From contig NZ_BLAF01000037.1 in NCBI RefSeq assembly GCF_009687885.1, forward strand, positions 49,398 through 113,397: 64,000 nt of DNA, read 5' to 3'. Positions 26,017 through 34,871 of the stretch are shown here, piece by piece. Under the pieces are notes generated by a model. It had not been told where the DNA came from. It did not search any database and was given only the letters and a program-made list of their open reading frames with translations. The translations under genes were made by a program, and so were the position numbers. This DNA comes from Acrocarpospora pleiomorpha (GTDB lineage Bacteria > Actinomycetota > Actinomycetes > Streptosporangiales > Streptosporangiaceae). Each line of letters opens with the position of its first letter. The stretch's first letter is position 1.

Positions 26017-27635
26017 TGCACCAGATCGGTACGGAGGTATTGGTGCGCAAGTATCGGGCGGGTGCCACGCTGGCGCAGGTCGCGGCCGATACGGGGATGT
26101 CGGTTTCTGCGGTGTATGAGCGGTTGAAAGCCTGGGGTGAGCCATTCCGGCCTCGGTCGTATCGGCCTGGACAGGGGATCACGACCAGCGATCTGGTGTC
26201 GCGGTATCGGGGCGGGGAGAGCATCGCCGCGATCGCCGCGTCGGTGCGGATGGATAACAAGACCATCCGCAGGCGGCTGGTGGAGGCGGGTGTGCGGATC
26301 CGGCCTCCTGGCCATCGTGTCCGCAGGCCCATGGCACCGGTGGAACCGAAGTCGGTGGAGTCGGTGGAGACGCCGGGCGAAAGGGCGGAGGTGAGCGGGG
26401 AGGAGCTGGCGGGCTTGTATCGGGCGGGGTGGGGTTTGGATGCGCTGGGGGTGGAGTTCGGGATGCCCGCGCATCGGGTTCGGGCGCTGCTGCTGGCGGC
26501 GGGGGTCGAGTTACGCGGACGCGGGCGACCGCGCCGGGATGTGGTTGCCGCGCGGCCGGGGCTGCCTGTGGTGTCCGGGCTGCGGGTGCTCGGGTCTTCG
26601 GGTCCGGAGGAGCGGGAGGTGTGGCGGGTGATGGCGGATGAGGTCATTGCCCGGATCCGGTCGGGGGAGTTAGCGGAGGGGGCGCGTATCCCGTCTCAGG
26701 CCGAGTTGATGCTCGCGTTCGCCGAGCCGAACCGGGAACATGCGCGGCGGGCGGTGCAGGTTTTGTGCTCGTGGCGGTGGGCGGTGGCGCTGGGGCCGAG
26801 AACCTTCGTGGTCTCCCCGGCGAGCAAGTGGCCAAGCCGGGGTGAGGGGCGGGCGGCCAGGATCCACCGTGGCGGCCCGGAACCGGTCTACCGGCAGATC
26901 GCCGACATCCTCGCGGAGGAGATCGCGGATGGGGAGATCAAGCCCGGCGCGATGGCGCCGAGTCAGATCGAGCTGCGCCGCGAGTTCGGGGTATCGCACA
27001 TGAGCGCCCGGAAGGCCCGCCAGGAGTTACATGATCGCGGGCTGGTCTATACCGTGGGCGGGGCGAGCAGGTTCGTCGGATCGGAGGGGACGCCGCTGCG
27101 GGGTGAGGGTGAGGAGGCGGCGGACAGCGGCGACGGGTTGGGCGGGGCGAATCGGATTCGGCGGGACGGCCCGGTACCGATGTACCGGCAGATCGCCGTG
27201 ATCATCGCCGACCAGATCGCCCGTGGGGAGCTCGGCGCGGGTGAGATGGTCCCGAGCGAGAAGGACTTGCGGCGCGAGTTCGGGATCGCGCAGATGACCG
27301 CCCGGAATGTCCATCGGGAGTTACGTGATCGCGGGCTGGCGCACACCCTGAGCGGGGCGGGCACGTTCGTCGGCCCGAAGGGGACACCGCGTCCGGATTC
27401 CCTGCTGCCGATGTTCCAGGTGATCGTCAACGAGCTGGTGGCCGAGATCCGCGCGGGCAAGATAGGTCCGGAGGATCCGATTCCGAGTGAGAACGTCCTG
27501 GTGTTGGACAAGGGGGCGTCCAAGGCCACGGTCCGGCGGGCGGTTGCCATGCTGCGTGAGGACGGGTGGGTGTTCACGGTGCCGCAGCGAGGGACGTTCG
27601 TGGCGCATCCCGACCAGTGGCCGAAGCTTCCGTAA
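26013..27635 (+). CDS. Seven-domain DNA-binding protein: three HTH plus four GntR winged-helix units
   Basis: 540 residues. Three short HTH units resembling resolvase/Sigma-70 region 4-type helices lie at about 8-45, 58-97 and 128-170 (motifs TLAQVAADTGMSVSAVYERL, SIAAIAASVRMDNKTIRRRL). Four GntR-type winged helices follow at about 203-268, 291-357, 388-455 and 466-532; units two and three are close paralogues (PVYRQIADILAEEIADGEIK and PMYRQIAVIIADQIARGELG). No effector, nuclease or ATPase domain is visible. Start GTG 26013 or ATG 26016. It is the last gene of the operon and is followed by a hairpin at 27645-27689. Confidence 0.85.
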   Translation: MMHQIGTEVLVRKYRAGATLAQVAADTGMSVSAVYERLKAWGEPFRPRSYRPGQGITTSDLVSRYRGGESIAAIAASVRMDNKTIRRRLVEAGVRIRPPGHRVRRPMAPVEPKSVESVETPGERAEVSGEELAGLYRAGWGLDALGVEFGMPAHRVRALLLAAGVELRGRGRPRRDVVAARPGLPVVSGLRVLGSSGPEEREVWRVMADEVIARIRSGELAEGARIPSQAELMLAFAEPNREHARRAVQVLCSWRWAVALGPRTFVVSPASKWPSRGEGRAARIHRGGPEPVYRQIADILAEEIADGEIKPGAMAPSQIELRREFGVSHMSARKARQELHDRGLVYTVGGASRFVGSEGTPLRGEGEEAADSGDGLGGANRIRRDGPVPMYRQIAVIIADQIARGELGAGEMVPSEKDLRREFGIAQMTARNVHRELRDRGLAHTLSGAGTFVGPKGTPRPDSLLPMFQVIVNELVAEIRAGKIGPEDPIPSENVLVLDKGASKATVRRAVAMLREDGWVFTVPQRGTFVAHPDQWPKLP

Positions 27636-27644
27636 GACGTGGAA

Positions 27645-27689
27645 GGGCCTCCTACACGCCGAGTTCTCAGCCCGGCTTGTGGGAGGCCC
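27645..27689 (+). terminator. Hairpin after the GntR-array operon
   Basis: GGGCCTCC (27645-27652) pairs with GGAGGCCC (27682-27689); inner TACA/TGTG extend the stem weakly across a loop of about 25-29 nt. No T-run follows, so it is a probable rather than certain terminator. Confidence 0.5.
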
Positions 27690-28320
27690 GACCACCTCTG
27701 TGTGCGTGTGTGGCGGATGCGGAGTCAGCGCACGTTGATCAGTTGCTGTAGCTCCTCAAGCTGGGCAGCCGTGTTACCCGTCATTCGGTACGACCACGAG
27801 AGTCATTGAAGATGAGCATGCTGGGGACCGAAATCCTGCGAGGGTCAGCGACACTCTCGTGAGCATGACGAAGAGTTGACATCATGGCTCGTGCTTGCCT
27901 CGTGCCCGGACGCGCTCAGGCCCGAGACCGTGACGTCGTCCTCTTCTGCCGATGTGAGGGTGCGTGCAATGAGCTAAGTCCAGATCCTGGGGTCGCGATG
28001 TGGCGCATAGCCTATGGCCCAGCTCTCTGCATGTATGTCGCCGATCAGGTCGAGAGGCTTCAGGGTCCGGCTAGGGGTAGGACGAAGCTCACAAAATGCT
28101 CATTTTGGTACTGTCGGAGGAGCGACGGACCACTCGCATGAGTGCTCCGCCGAGTCCCGGAACACATCTCCGCTCGTCGCGCCGTCGAAGTCTGCTGCTG
28201 CCATGCGTCCTCTAAATGTAACCGGTGAAGTGAGACTTCCAGAGCAGCACTTACCTGCACCTTCCTGGTCCCGTCGACCGACGGGGTTCATTTTCCCACC
28301 AATCGTCGTAGACTGATCGT
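27690..28320. other. Non-coding stretch at the right side of the mobile element
   Basis: No convincing gene. CACGAGAGT (27795-27803) and ACTCTCGTG (27853-27861) form an inverted repeat with a 49-bp spacer. Short reading frames here have poor codon bias. GC content drops toward 28300, and the next gene starts at 28321. A right attachment site for the tRNA-Val element should be looked for here, but I could not see a copy of the tRNA 3' end. Confidence 0.5.
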
Positions 28321-30444
28321 ATGGCTAGCGACGATCCGCTGACCCTCTCAGAACGCGTCCGCGCGACACTGCAGTTGGGTGAGAGTCACTTCCGCGAATT
28401 CAAAAGTGCAGTGGCCGGAACTCCGGGATCCAAAAGACCTCGCGACCCAAAGAGCATTCGAAAGGACATCGGCGAAGCGCTTGTTGCATTTGCGAACGCG
28501 GACGGTGGTGAACTGCTAGTTGGAGTTGAGGACAGCGGCATTATAACTGGAGTTCCACACGATGATGAAGTAATCGGTAATCTCTTTTCGGCCTGGCAGA
28601 CGTACGTGCACCTAGATACACCGTTACCAACACCACGTACGGCTGTAGTTGCACTAGACGGCAAAAAGATTCTCTACTTCTCGGTGGAAAAGGGAACCGA
28701 ATACGTCTATCTTACTAGCGATGGTCGTTGCTTGCAGCGTCGCGACCGAGAATCCATTCCTGTACCCAGTGAGCGCATCTCCTTTGAACGCCAGGAGCGA
28801 TTGTCACGGGAATATGACCGTGCCTTCATCGATGGCGGGGATGCGAACACGCTAGACCTCGAGGCAATTGAGCGCATAGGCGATCAAATTGCTCCAGGCC
28901 TATCCCCTGAAAAAGTGCTTCAACTCTTGGATCTGGCAGAATTCAGCGGGCCCGGAGTAAGGCTACGGCGCGCTGCTGTACTTCTTTTGGCCAAAAATGT
29001 CAGCCACTGGCATCCTCGCTGCGAGGTTCGGATTTTAAGGGTTTCTGGCATTGAATTGCGCACAGGACGAGACTACAACGTGGTCTCCGACAAACATGTC
29101 TCGGGATGCATACTGGACCTACTTTCAACCGCATGGGAAGAACTCAGGCCATATCTTGTAGAGACGAGACTCGGCCCTGAAGGACGATTCGAGGAGCAAG
29201 TCCGCTACCCAGAGGATGCGTGTCGAGAAGCCCTGACCAATGCCATCGCACACCGCGACTATTCCATTGAAGGTCGGGGTATTGAGGTCCTTGTCTTTGA
29301 TGATCGCCTGGAGGTCCACAGTCCTGGAGCCTTGCTTTCAACAGTAACTGTAGAAGGCATTACCAGCCTGAAGGGCGTTCACCAGTCAAGGAATACTATA
29401 ATTGCGCGGACGCTGCGCGAGCTTGGATATATGCGCGAAATGGGTGAAGGCTTCCGGCGAATATTTCAACTAATGCGCGCGCATGACCTGGTAGCGCCGC
29501 AGATTCTAGCCGACAATCAAAGTTTTCTCGTCGCGCTTCGCCACAAGTCAGTTTTTTCTGAGGAAGATCAGCGCTGGATCGCTGGTTACGAATATTTTGA
29601 CCTTGAACGGGATGAGGAAAAAGTACTTCTCCTGGGACGTAAAGGCGACACGTTAAGCGTGCAGCAGATCATGGACGCTGTCGACTTAGTTGACACCGAG
29701 GACTACAGGGCGTTGATCGAGCGACTACAAAGAAAGGGCCTAATACAAGGTTTTCGCCTTAGCAGAACGGGTGTTAAAACACGGAACTCTCCCAGATGGA
29801 GAGTTGTCCAGCCTAAGGATGCTAGTCGCTATTTCGGGGAATTAGCCCAGGCAGCTCAAATAGTTTATCATGGCGAGCCACTAACTAACAAAGACTTCAC
29901 CGCAATCGGATCTCTTCTCGGCACCGAAAGCCCCTACGCTCATGGCCATGGACTGGCAATGACTTTTCGCGGATTAGGTTTGACTGATCCGACTGGCAAC
30001 CCTATCGGCCGTCTTCGCGCCGTGATTACACAAACCGTGTCGGGAAATTCCGAGCGTCAAACGCCGTTGTTCCAGCGGCCCAAGCCTGGCTTACGTCCAC
30101 CGAAGCCCGCTCAAGACCAAACTAAGAGCATCTCAGCGCCATTTGGGCCAGAGAAGGAAGAACTCGCAACGGCGAGACAGGTTACTGCTGAACGAGAGCC
30201 TAAAACCCTATATGTCGGTAATCTCGCCCGTAATGTTACGCCAGATGAGTTGCGGCGTATCTTCGAAAGCGTGGGGCCTGTGGCGAGGATATTTGTCCCG
30301 AGAGACTTCTTTCAACAAAAGGCGAACCGCGGGTATGGCTTCGTTGAAATGAACACACATGATGGTGCTAAACTCGCTCGAACCCAGCTTGAGGGAGTTG
30401 ATTTACGAGGCCAAGGGCTGCACCTGGAGTGGGCTAAGAGTTGA
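28321..30444 (+). CDS. AlbA/Schlafen-type domain, GHKL-like region and C-terminal RRM
   Basis: 707 residues. Residues about 17-150 form a Schlafen AlbA_2 domain (ESHFREFKSA, ALVAFANADGGELLVGVED). Residues about 300-400 match the HATPase_c_4 half of such proteins (CREALTNAIAHRDYS, then LREMGEGFRRIF-like YMREMGEGFRRIFQLM). The last 80 residues are an RNA-recognition motif: RNP2 LYVGNL at 630-635 and RNP1 RGYGFVEM at 670-677. AlbA_2 proteins are mostly regulators or tRNA-targeting enzymes; RRMs are rare in bacteria. GC is near 50%, well below the neighbours, which points to transfer. It could be an RNA-sensing or RNA-cleaving defence protein. Confidence 0.86.
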   Translation: MASDDPLTLSERVRATLQLGESHFREFKSAVAGTPGSKRPRDPKSIRKDIGEALVAFANADGGELLVGVEDSGIITGVPHDDEVIGNLFSAWQTYVHLDTPLPTPRTAVVALDGKKILYFSVEKGTEYVYLTSDGRCLQRRDRESIPVPSERISFERQERLSREYDRAFIDGGDANTLDLEAIERIGDQIAPGLSPEKVLQLLDLAEFSGPGVRLRRAAVLLLAKNVSHWHPRCEVRILRVSGIELRTGRDYNVVSDKHVSGCILDLLSTAWEELRPYLVETRLGPEGRFEEQVRYPEDACREALTNAIAHRDYSIEGRGIEVLVFDDRLEVHSPGALLSTVTVEGITSLKGVHQSRNTIIARTLRELGYMREMGEGFRRIFQLMRAHDLVAPQILADNQSFLVALRHKSVFSEEDQRWIAGYEYFDLERDEEKVLLLGRKGDTLSVQQIMDAVDLVDTEDYRALIERLQRKGLIQGFRLSRTGVKTRNSPRWRVVQPKDASRYFGELAQAAQIVYHGEPLTNKDFTAIGSLLGTESPYAHGHGLAMTFRGLGLTDPTGNPIGRLRAVITQTVSGNSERQTPLFQRPKPGLRPPKPAQDQTKSISAPFGPEKEELATARQVTAEREPKTLYVGNLARNVTPDELRRIFESVGPVARIFVPRDFFQQKANRGYGFVEMNTHDGAKLARTQLEGVDLRGQGLHLEWAKS

Positions 30445-30695
30445 CGTGTTTGTTTCCAGCTGCAAGCGCGCCATCTCATGTGTATTACGTCTGCGGAGCG
30501 CGATGGTGTGAAGCGTTCGTGACATACTCATCTGCCGCGAAGAGCGCGGCGTCGACGACAGCACACGCCATGCAATTGGGCGCTGGCTACCGCCACGACA
30601 AGCATCATTGCGTCGGCATGAGCATGGTTGGCGATTATGGGTCAGGACATATTGCAGCGATGATGCTCACCGGGAGCGACGCACCGTGCTCATGA
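30441..30695 (+). CDS. Doubtful small ORF overlapping the AlbA-RRM stop
   Basis: 84 codons from a TTG at 30441 (overlapping the previous stop by four bases) with no recognisable domain; it is Cys-, His- and Met-rich (WCEAF, YRHDKHHCVGM). Overlap with the preceding stop could mean coupling, but codon use is unremarkable and there is no ribosome site of its own. It may be a chance frame. The IS4 insertion begins just after it. Confidence 0.25.
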   Translation: MTCLFPAASAPSHVYYVCGARWCEAFVTYSSAAKSAASTTAHAMQLGAGYRHDKHHCVGMSMVGDYGSGHIAAMMLTGSDAPCS

Positions 30696-30697
30696 CC
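30688..30697. repeat. Target-site duplication, left (GCTCATGACC)
   Basis: The 10-bp sequence GCTCATGACC occurs directly left of the IS4-type element and again at 32238-32247 directly right of it, as expected for a recent IS4-family insertion. Confidence 0.85.
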
Positions 30698-32237
30698 CAA
30701 TGCCGCTAAGTTAAGCCGCTGCTAGGAGTCCTTCGAGTCTGATGGTTGGCGGGTTGGCGTGGGTGACGCTGACGTCGTCGGGGCGTTTGACCCGGTAGGA
30801 GTTGTGGCGGGCGCGTTTGACGACGCGGGGGCAGGTCCGCATCCGAGGTTCGGGATTGAGTCTCTCCAGCATCTCAGCGAAGACCCTCTCAAAGATCACG
30901 ACGTATAGGTGATCAGGGGGAAAAGGCCGCCGGATCGTCGATCTGGCGGCGGACGACCCGGACGGTCCGAATGAAACTGACCCGGTCAGGGTCAAGTTCG
31001 GCTTCATCGGCGGCCCGGCACATCAGCTCACGAATCGCGTAGTGGGCCAGCAAGATGCCCCACATCTCCTGTTCAACCAGGTCAGGGCTCTGGGAACGGA
31101 GGATTCCGCCCCCGCCGCGCAGGTGGGTTTTGATCTCATCCAGCCCGGACTCGTGTTCCCAGCGCTGATGGTAGGCGAACGCACCCTCGGCTGCGGTCAG
31201 CTCGGCCGGGTCCAGAATCGTGGTGATCAGACAGATCAACTCGCCGTCCGGGCCGCCACGGTCGGGCACTGTGTACTCCACCGCCCGCACCAGACGGGCC
31301 CGGTCCTCATCGACCTGTTCACCGGCCCGGGCCGCCGCGAGCAGTGCGGCCTTGCGCTTGGCTGTGGTGCCCGGCGCGAAGATCAGCGCCAGGTAGGAGC
31401 CATCCGGCAGACGCCGCACCAGCGGTAACGCAACGCTCGCGCCGACCCGCCAGCACAGTGCGGCACCACTGGCGCTGTAGTGATCCCACAGCTGCCAGGA
31501 GTAGAAGCCCGAGTCCGCGGTGACCAGCATGTCGCCGTCCACATGACCGGTCAGCTCGGTGGCCAGCTCACGTTCTCCCGTGCGGCACGAGCCCATCGCG
31601 GCGGCGACGACGGCGTGGGTCCCGCACTCCGACAGCGAAACGACCTGCAACTTCGGGAACGCCGACTGTTTGGGGCCGCTGCCCATCTTGCCGAACGCCG
31701 CCACGTTCGCCTCGGTGTCGGGCACATCGAAACTCGTCCCGTCGATGGCCATCAGCCTGCGTCGGCGCAGCCATGCGCCCTGGGTGCCCAGGCCCGCGAC
31801 CGGCACCGCCGCCCGGTGGAACAACTCCTTGAGCGGCGCCGATCCCAGCCGCTGCCGCGCCTGGGTGATCGCCGAGGTGGACGGCACCTTCCAGTCCCGA
31901 TCCCAGGAGCCCAGCCGCTGCAGCGTGCCGGTCATCTGCCGCATGACCTCCTCATACGCCTGACCGAACAACAATCCCAGCCCGATCACGTACCGGACCA
32001 TCACATGCGCCGGCAGCAACCGCGACCGCTTCTCCCGCGTGCCGGTCGCGTCGACGACCTCCTCGATCAAATCCCGGGAGAACGCCGCGGCCAGCACGCC
32101 CAGCGAAATGTGATCAGTCAAACGGCCGTCCACCGGCGGCTCCTGCGCTCCAGCCACCGCCGCAACCTACCGGCCACAACCACCCCTGCGCAGCACACCC
32201 ACCCGACCTGCAGAAGATCACTAACTTAGCGGCATTG
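30698..32237 (-). mobile_element. IS4-family insertion sequence
   Basis: A 1540-bp element bounded by perfect 16-bp inverted repeats, CAATGCCGCTAAGTTA (30698-30713) and TAACTTAGCGGCATTG (32222-32237), and by a 10-bp target duplication. It carries one transposase gene on the minus strand whose last codons run into the left inverted repeat. The intact ends and duplication point to a fairly recent insertion at the edge of the defence island. Confidence 0.93.
30711..32157 (-). pseudogene. IS4-family transposase, frame broken near the 3' end
   Basis: The first 414 residues (stop at 30913) form an IS4 DDE transposase: AIDGTSFDVPD (first D), TADSGFYSW (second D) and the YHQRWEHESGLDEIKTHLRG block (Y-2R-3E-6K). 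The conserved C-terminal part (DHLYVVIFERVFAEMLERLN onward to LEGLLAAA at 30711) continues in another frame. The break is at TTTTCCCCCTGATC: a one-base insertion or a CCC-TGA +1 shift would fuse the parts. The ATG at 32157 is taken as the start. Whether active transposase is made depends on that shift. Confidence 0.82.
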
Positions 32238-32247
32238 GCTCATGACC
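32238..32247. repeat. Target-site duplication, right (GCTCATGACC)
   Basis: Second copy of the 10-bp target duplication of the IS4-family element. Confidence 0.85.
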
Positions 32248-32273
32248 AGTGACGCTCAACAGGCAGACGTGTT

Positions 32274-32567
32274 CGAGTAAGCAACCGTTAGGTCCACTCG
32301 GAGACGGAGGTCTGTGGTCGCGAGCACGGGTTCGCCCCCGCGGGCCTCCTCGTCGTTACACGGAGGGACGACCCCCGGTCCCCCCACTCTTAGCGAGGCG
32401 CTGCCCCCACGCACCCGAGGTTGCTACGTAGCGCGGTTCCCGTGGCCGAGTAAGCGTTCATTGGGTCCAATGGGGACTGGCGTCGACTGGTCGCTCGAAG
32501 GGCTCCCCCGGTCCCGTCGTGGTTTCCACCGGGGCGACCCCTGGAACCCAGGTACCGGGCATTGCCC
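32274..32567 (+). ncRNA. Two divergent copies of a roughly 130-bp non-coding unit
   Basis: Copy 1 spans about 32274-32406 and copy 2 about 32447-32567. Both begin CGAGTAAGC, then share T(T)(A/G)GGTCCA, a TGGTCGC/GGTCGC block, CGTCGT, (G)CGACCCC and end in GC(T/A)..TGCCCC, with many changes between. Paired segments such as GTCGT/ACGAC in copy 1 and GTCG/CGAC in copy 2 could fold alike. No protein is encoded by this 32250-32800 stretch. It precedes the nuclease-helicase gene. A structured RNA or DNA-binding region is inferred, not shown. Confidence 0.4.
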
Positions 32568-32946
32568 CTTGTCGGATGGGTTCGAAGTGGATTTGTCCGT
32601 GCCGGTGAGGCTCAGGGTTTCTGTTCCTGGCCTATTTATGGACGATTGGGGTTTCTGCTTGCCGGGGAACACCGGCACGCGCCGACCAGGCTGGTGATCA
32701 CGGGCCGGTCGAGGAAAACGCCGAGCACATCGGAGCAGCAGCGAATCTACGAGAGAGACAGAACGTCCTGACCAGCAACAGCCCCGCCACGAGATTCGCG
32801 TGAGGGCTTTCTGGTGCGCTTCTCCCGTGGTGAGAGATGCCATGGCTGTCTCGCCCGTTCTCCATGGGGTTGTCGGTCGGTGGGGTTACGGTACGTTCCG
32901 TACGCCTGTCACCCCTCATGGCGCCACTCACGAAGGAGCGGCAATC

Positions 32947-34842
32947 GTGGCCCCACGCTGCCTGTACCAGGCAACCGCCGGTGAACTCTCCATCCTCATC
33001 TCCCAGGATGGGCTCATTCGAGAGCTCCGGCGGAGCTACGACGAACTGATCGGCGGCGATCTGGACCGACGAGAGGTCGAATCGTGGCGGGAAAGCATCC
33101 CCACCGTCGTTGATCTCCTGGTGGAGGCGGACCTGGCTGAAGTGCAGGTGTTGGTGGAGTTGAAGACTCCGATCAGCGATGTGCGGATGGACATGGTCCT
33201 GGTGGGCTCCCATCCCGATGACGGTCAAATGTCCTTGGTCGTGGTGGAGAACAAGCAGTGGTCCAGCGCGGAACCCGGCCCGGTCCCCGAGCTGGTCTAC
33301 GTCCCCCGGACGCGTGGGTCCAAGCCGTACGCGCACCCGATCAAGCAGGTCTGGGACTACCGCCAGGTCCTGATCGACTACATCCCCTTAGTGCAGAGGG
33401 CGGCGAAGGTGCACTGCGTCGTCAACATGCACAACGCCACCAGCGCGAACCTGGCAACGATCCGGCCTTCCTCCGTCGGTCTGAAATACGACCCCACTCT
33501 CGTGCGCATGTACTGTGCCGATCACCGTGAGCACTTCAAGAGCACACTGCGTGCGGTCCTGACGCCGGAGAAGGCAGCTCACTACGCTCAAGAACTTCTG
33601 GAAGCGCCGGTACTGCCGACCGAAAGTCTGATGACGGTGGTCAGTGAGAGCGTCTGCCGCCGATCGGTCTTTCCCCTGCTCGATGAGCAGCGGGATGCCT
33701 ACGAGTATGTGAGAGCCGCGGTGGCCGCGAGCAAGCAGGGCGCCCCCAAGGAGGTCGTCTTGATCGTGGGGGGCCCAGGAACCGGCAAGAGCGTGATCGC
33801 GGTGGAGTTGCTGGGCACCTTGAACCGGCAGGGCGTGCGTGCCGTACACGCCACCGGCAGCAAATCCTTCACTCTCACCCTGCGCGACAGCGTCAAGAAG
33901 GTCAGCGAGCGTGCGTCGCGGAGTTTCTCCTACTTCAACAGCTACACGCACGCCACGGCCCAGAACATCGATGTCCTGATCTGCGATGAAGCTCACCGGA
34001 TCCGAGAGACCTCCGATCGCCGCCGCAACGCCCACGGCGGCAACGACGACGGACGACAGGGGCGGCCCCAGGTGCAGGAGTTGATCGACGCCGCCACTGT
34101 CCCGGTATTCCTGCTTGACGAGCACCAGTTGGTCCGCCGCGGCGAAGTCGGTTCCATCGAACTCATCCGCGACGCCGCGAACGCGATGGGGGTGCGGGTC
34201 CAGCAGATCGATCTTCGCCACCAATTCCGATGCGGCGGTTGCCCCGAATACGTCACCTGGATCGAACAGTTGCTGGGGCTGGACTGGGAGCACGGCCCGC
34301 AGCTGTGGCAGCCACTGGACACCTTCCAGCTGTATGTGGCCGGCACCCCCTCCGTGATGGAGGACTTCCTACGGGCCAAGCAGGCCGACGGGTACAGCGC
34401 CCGCATCGGTGCCGGCTTCTGCTGGCCATGGAGTGACCCCCTTGCCGACGGCACCCTGGCCGACGACGTCCAAATCGGCGACTGGCACCGCCCCTGGAAC
34501 TCCAGAGCAGACGGGGAGACCAACGGCATCCCCCCATCCAGCCTGTGGGCTACTCACCCCGCCGGCTTCGGTCAGATCGGCTGCATTTACACCGCGCAGG
34601 GCTTCGAGTACGACTACGCGGGCGTCATCTTCGGCAATGATCTGATCTGGACCGGTCAGGATTGGCAAGCCAACCGCCGAGCCAACAAGGACAAGGAGGT
34701 CCACGGCGCCCCCCGATTCGGGGAACTGGTCCGCAACACCTACAGGGTCCTCGCCACCCGAGGCATGTCCGGCGCAGTCCTCCATTCCACCGACCCTGCC
34801 ACCAACCGGCTGTTCGCCGATCTCGGCGTGCCTGGTTTGTGA
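32947..34842 (+). CDS. PD-(D/E)XK nuclease-like domain fused to a DUF2075 helicase domain
   Basis: 631 residues. The N-terminal domain (about 60-190) has a nuclease-like core: R-MDMVLVG with Asp82, then LVVVENKQW with Glu101 and Lys103, and a conserved KQVWDYRQVL. The C-terminal superfamily 1-like domain of DUF2075 type (about 245-630) has Walker A GGPGTGKSV (275-283), DEAHR (347-351), QIDLRHQFRC and the motif VI-like NTYRVLATRGMSG. GTG 32947 is chosen because AAGGAG lies eight bases upstream. Its stop overlaps a GTG in the next gene's frame, whose preferred start is 30 bp further on. A paralogue lies at 62647. Expected role is DNA or RNA unwinding plus cleavage in defence. Confidence 0.85.
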   Translation: MAPRCLYQATAGELSILISQDGLIRELRRSYDELIGGDLDRREVESWRESIPTVVDLLVEADLAEVQVLVELKTPISDVRMDMVLVGSHPDDGQMSLVVVENKQWSSAEPGPVPELVYVPRTRGSKPYAHPIKQVWDYRQVLIDYIPLVQRAAKVHCVVNMHNATSANLATIRPSSVGLKYDPTLVRMYCADHREHFKSTLRAVLTPEKAAHYAQELLEAPVLPTESLMTVVSESVCRRSVFPLLDEQRDAYEYVRAAVAASKQGAPKEVVLIVGGPGTGKSVIAVELLGTLNRQGVRAVHATGSKSFTLTLRDSVKKVSERASRSFSYFNSYTHATAQNIDVLICDEAHRIRETSDRRRNAHGGNDDGRQGRPQVQELIDAATVPVFLLDEHQLVRRGEVGSIELIRDAANAMGVRVQQIDLRHQFRCGGCPEYVTWIEQLLGLDWEHGPQLWQPLDTFQLYVAGTPSVMEDFLRAKQADGYSARIGAGFCWPWSDPLADGTLADDVQIGDWHRPWNSRADGETNGIPPSSLWATHPAGFGQIGCIYTAQGFEYDYAGVIFGNDLIWTGQDWQANRRANKDKEVHGAPRFGELVRNTYRVLATRGMSGAVLHSTDPATNRLFADLGVPGL

Positions 34843-34871
34843 CGAGCCCATCCCCACAAGGAACGATTCCA

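Noticed and set aside
24496..26145. 549-codon minus-strand frame
   Set aside because: Antisense to the anti-sigma and GntR-array genes, Pro/Ser/Arg-rich and without any domain.
27884..28141. 85-codon frame before the AlbA-RRM gene
   Set aside because: No ribosome site, no domain and poor codon bias; probably chance.
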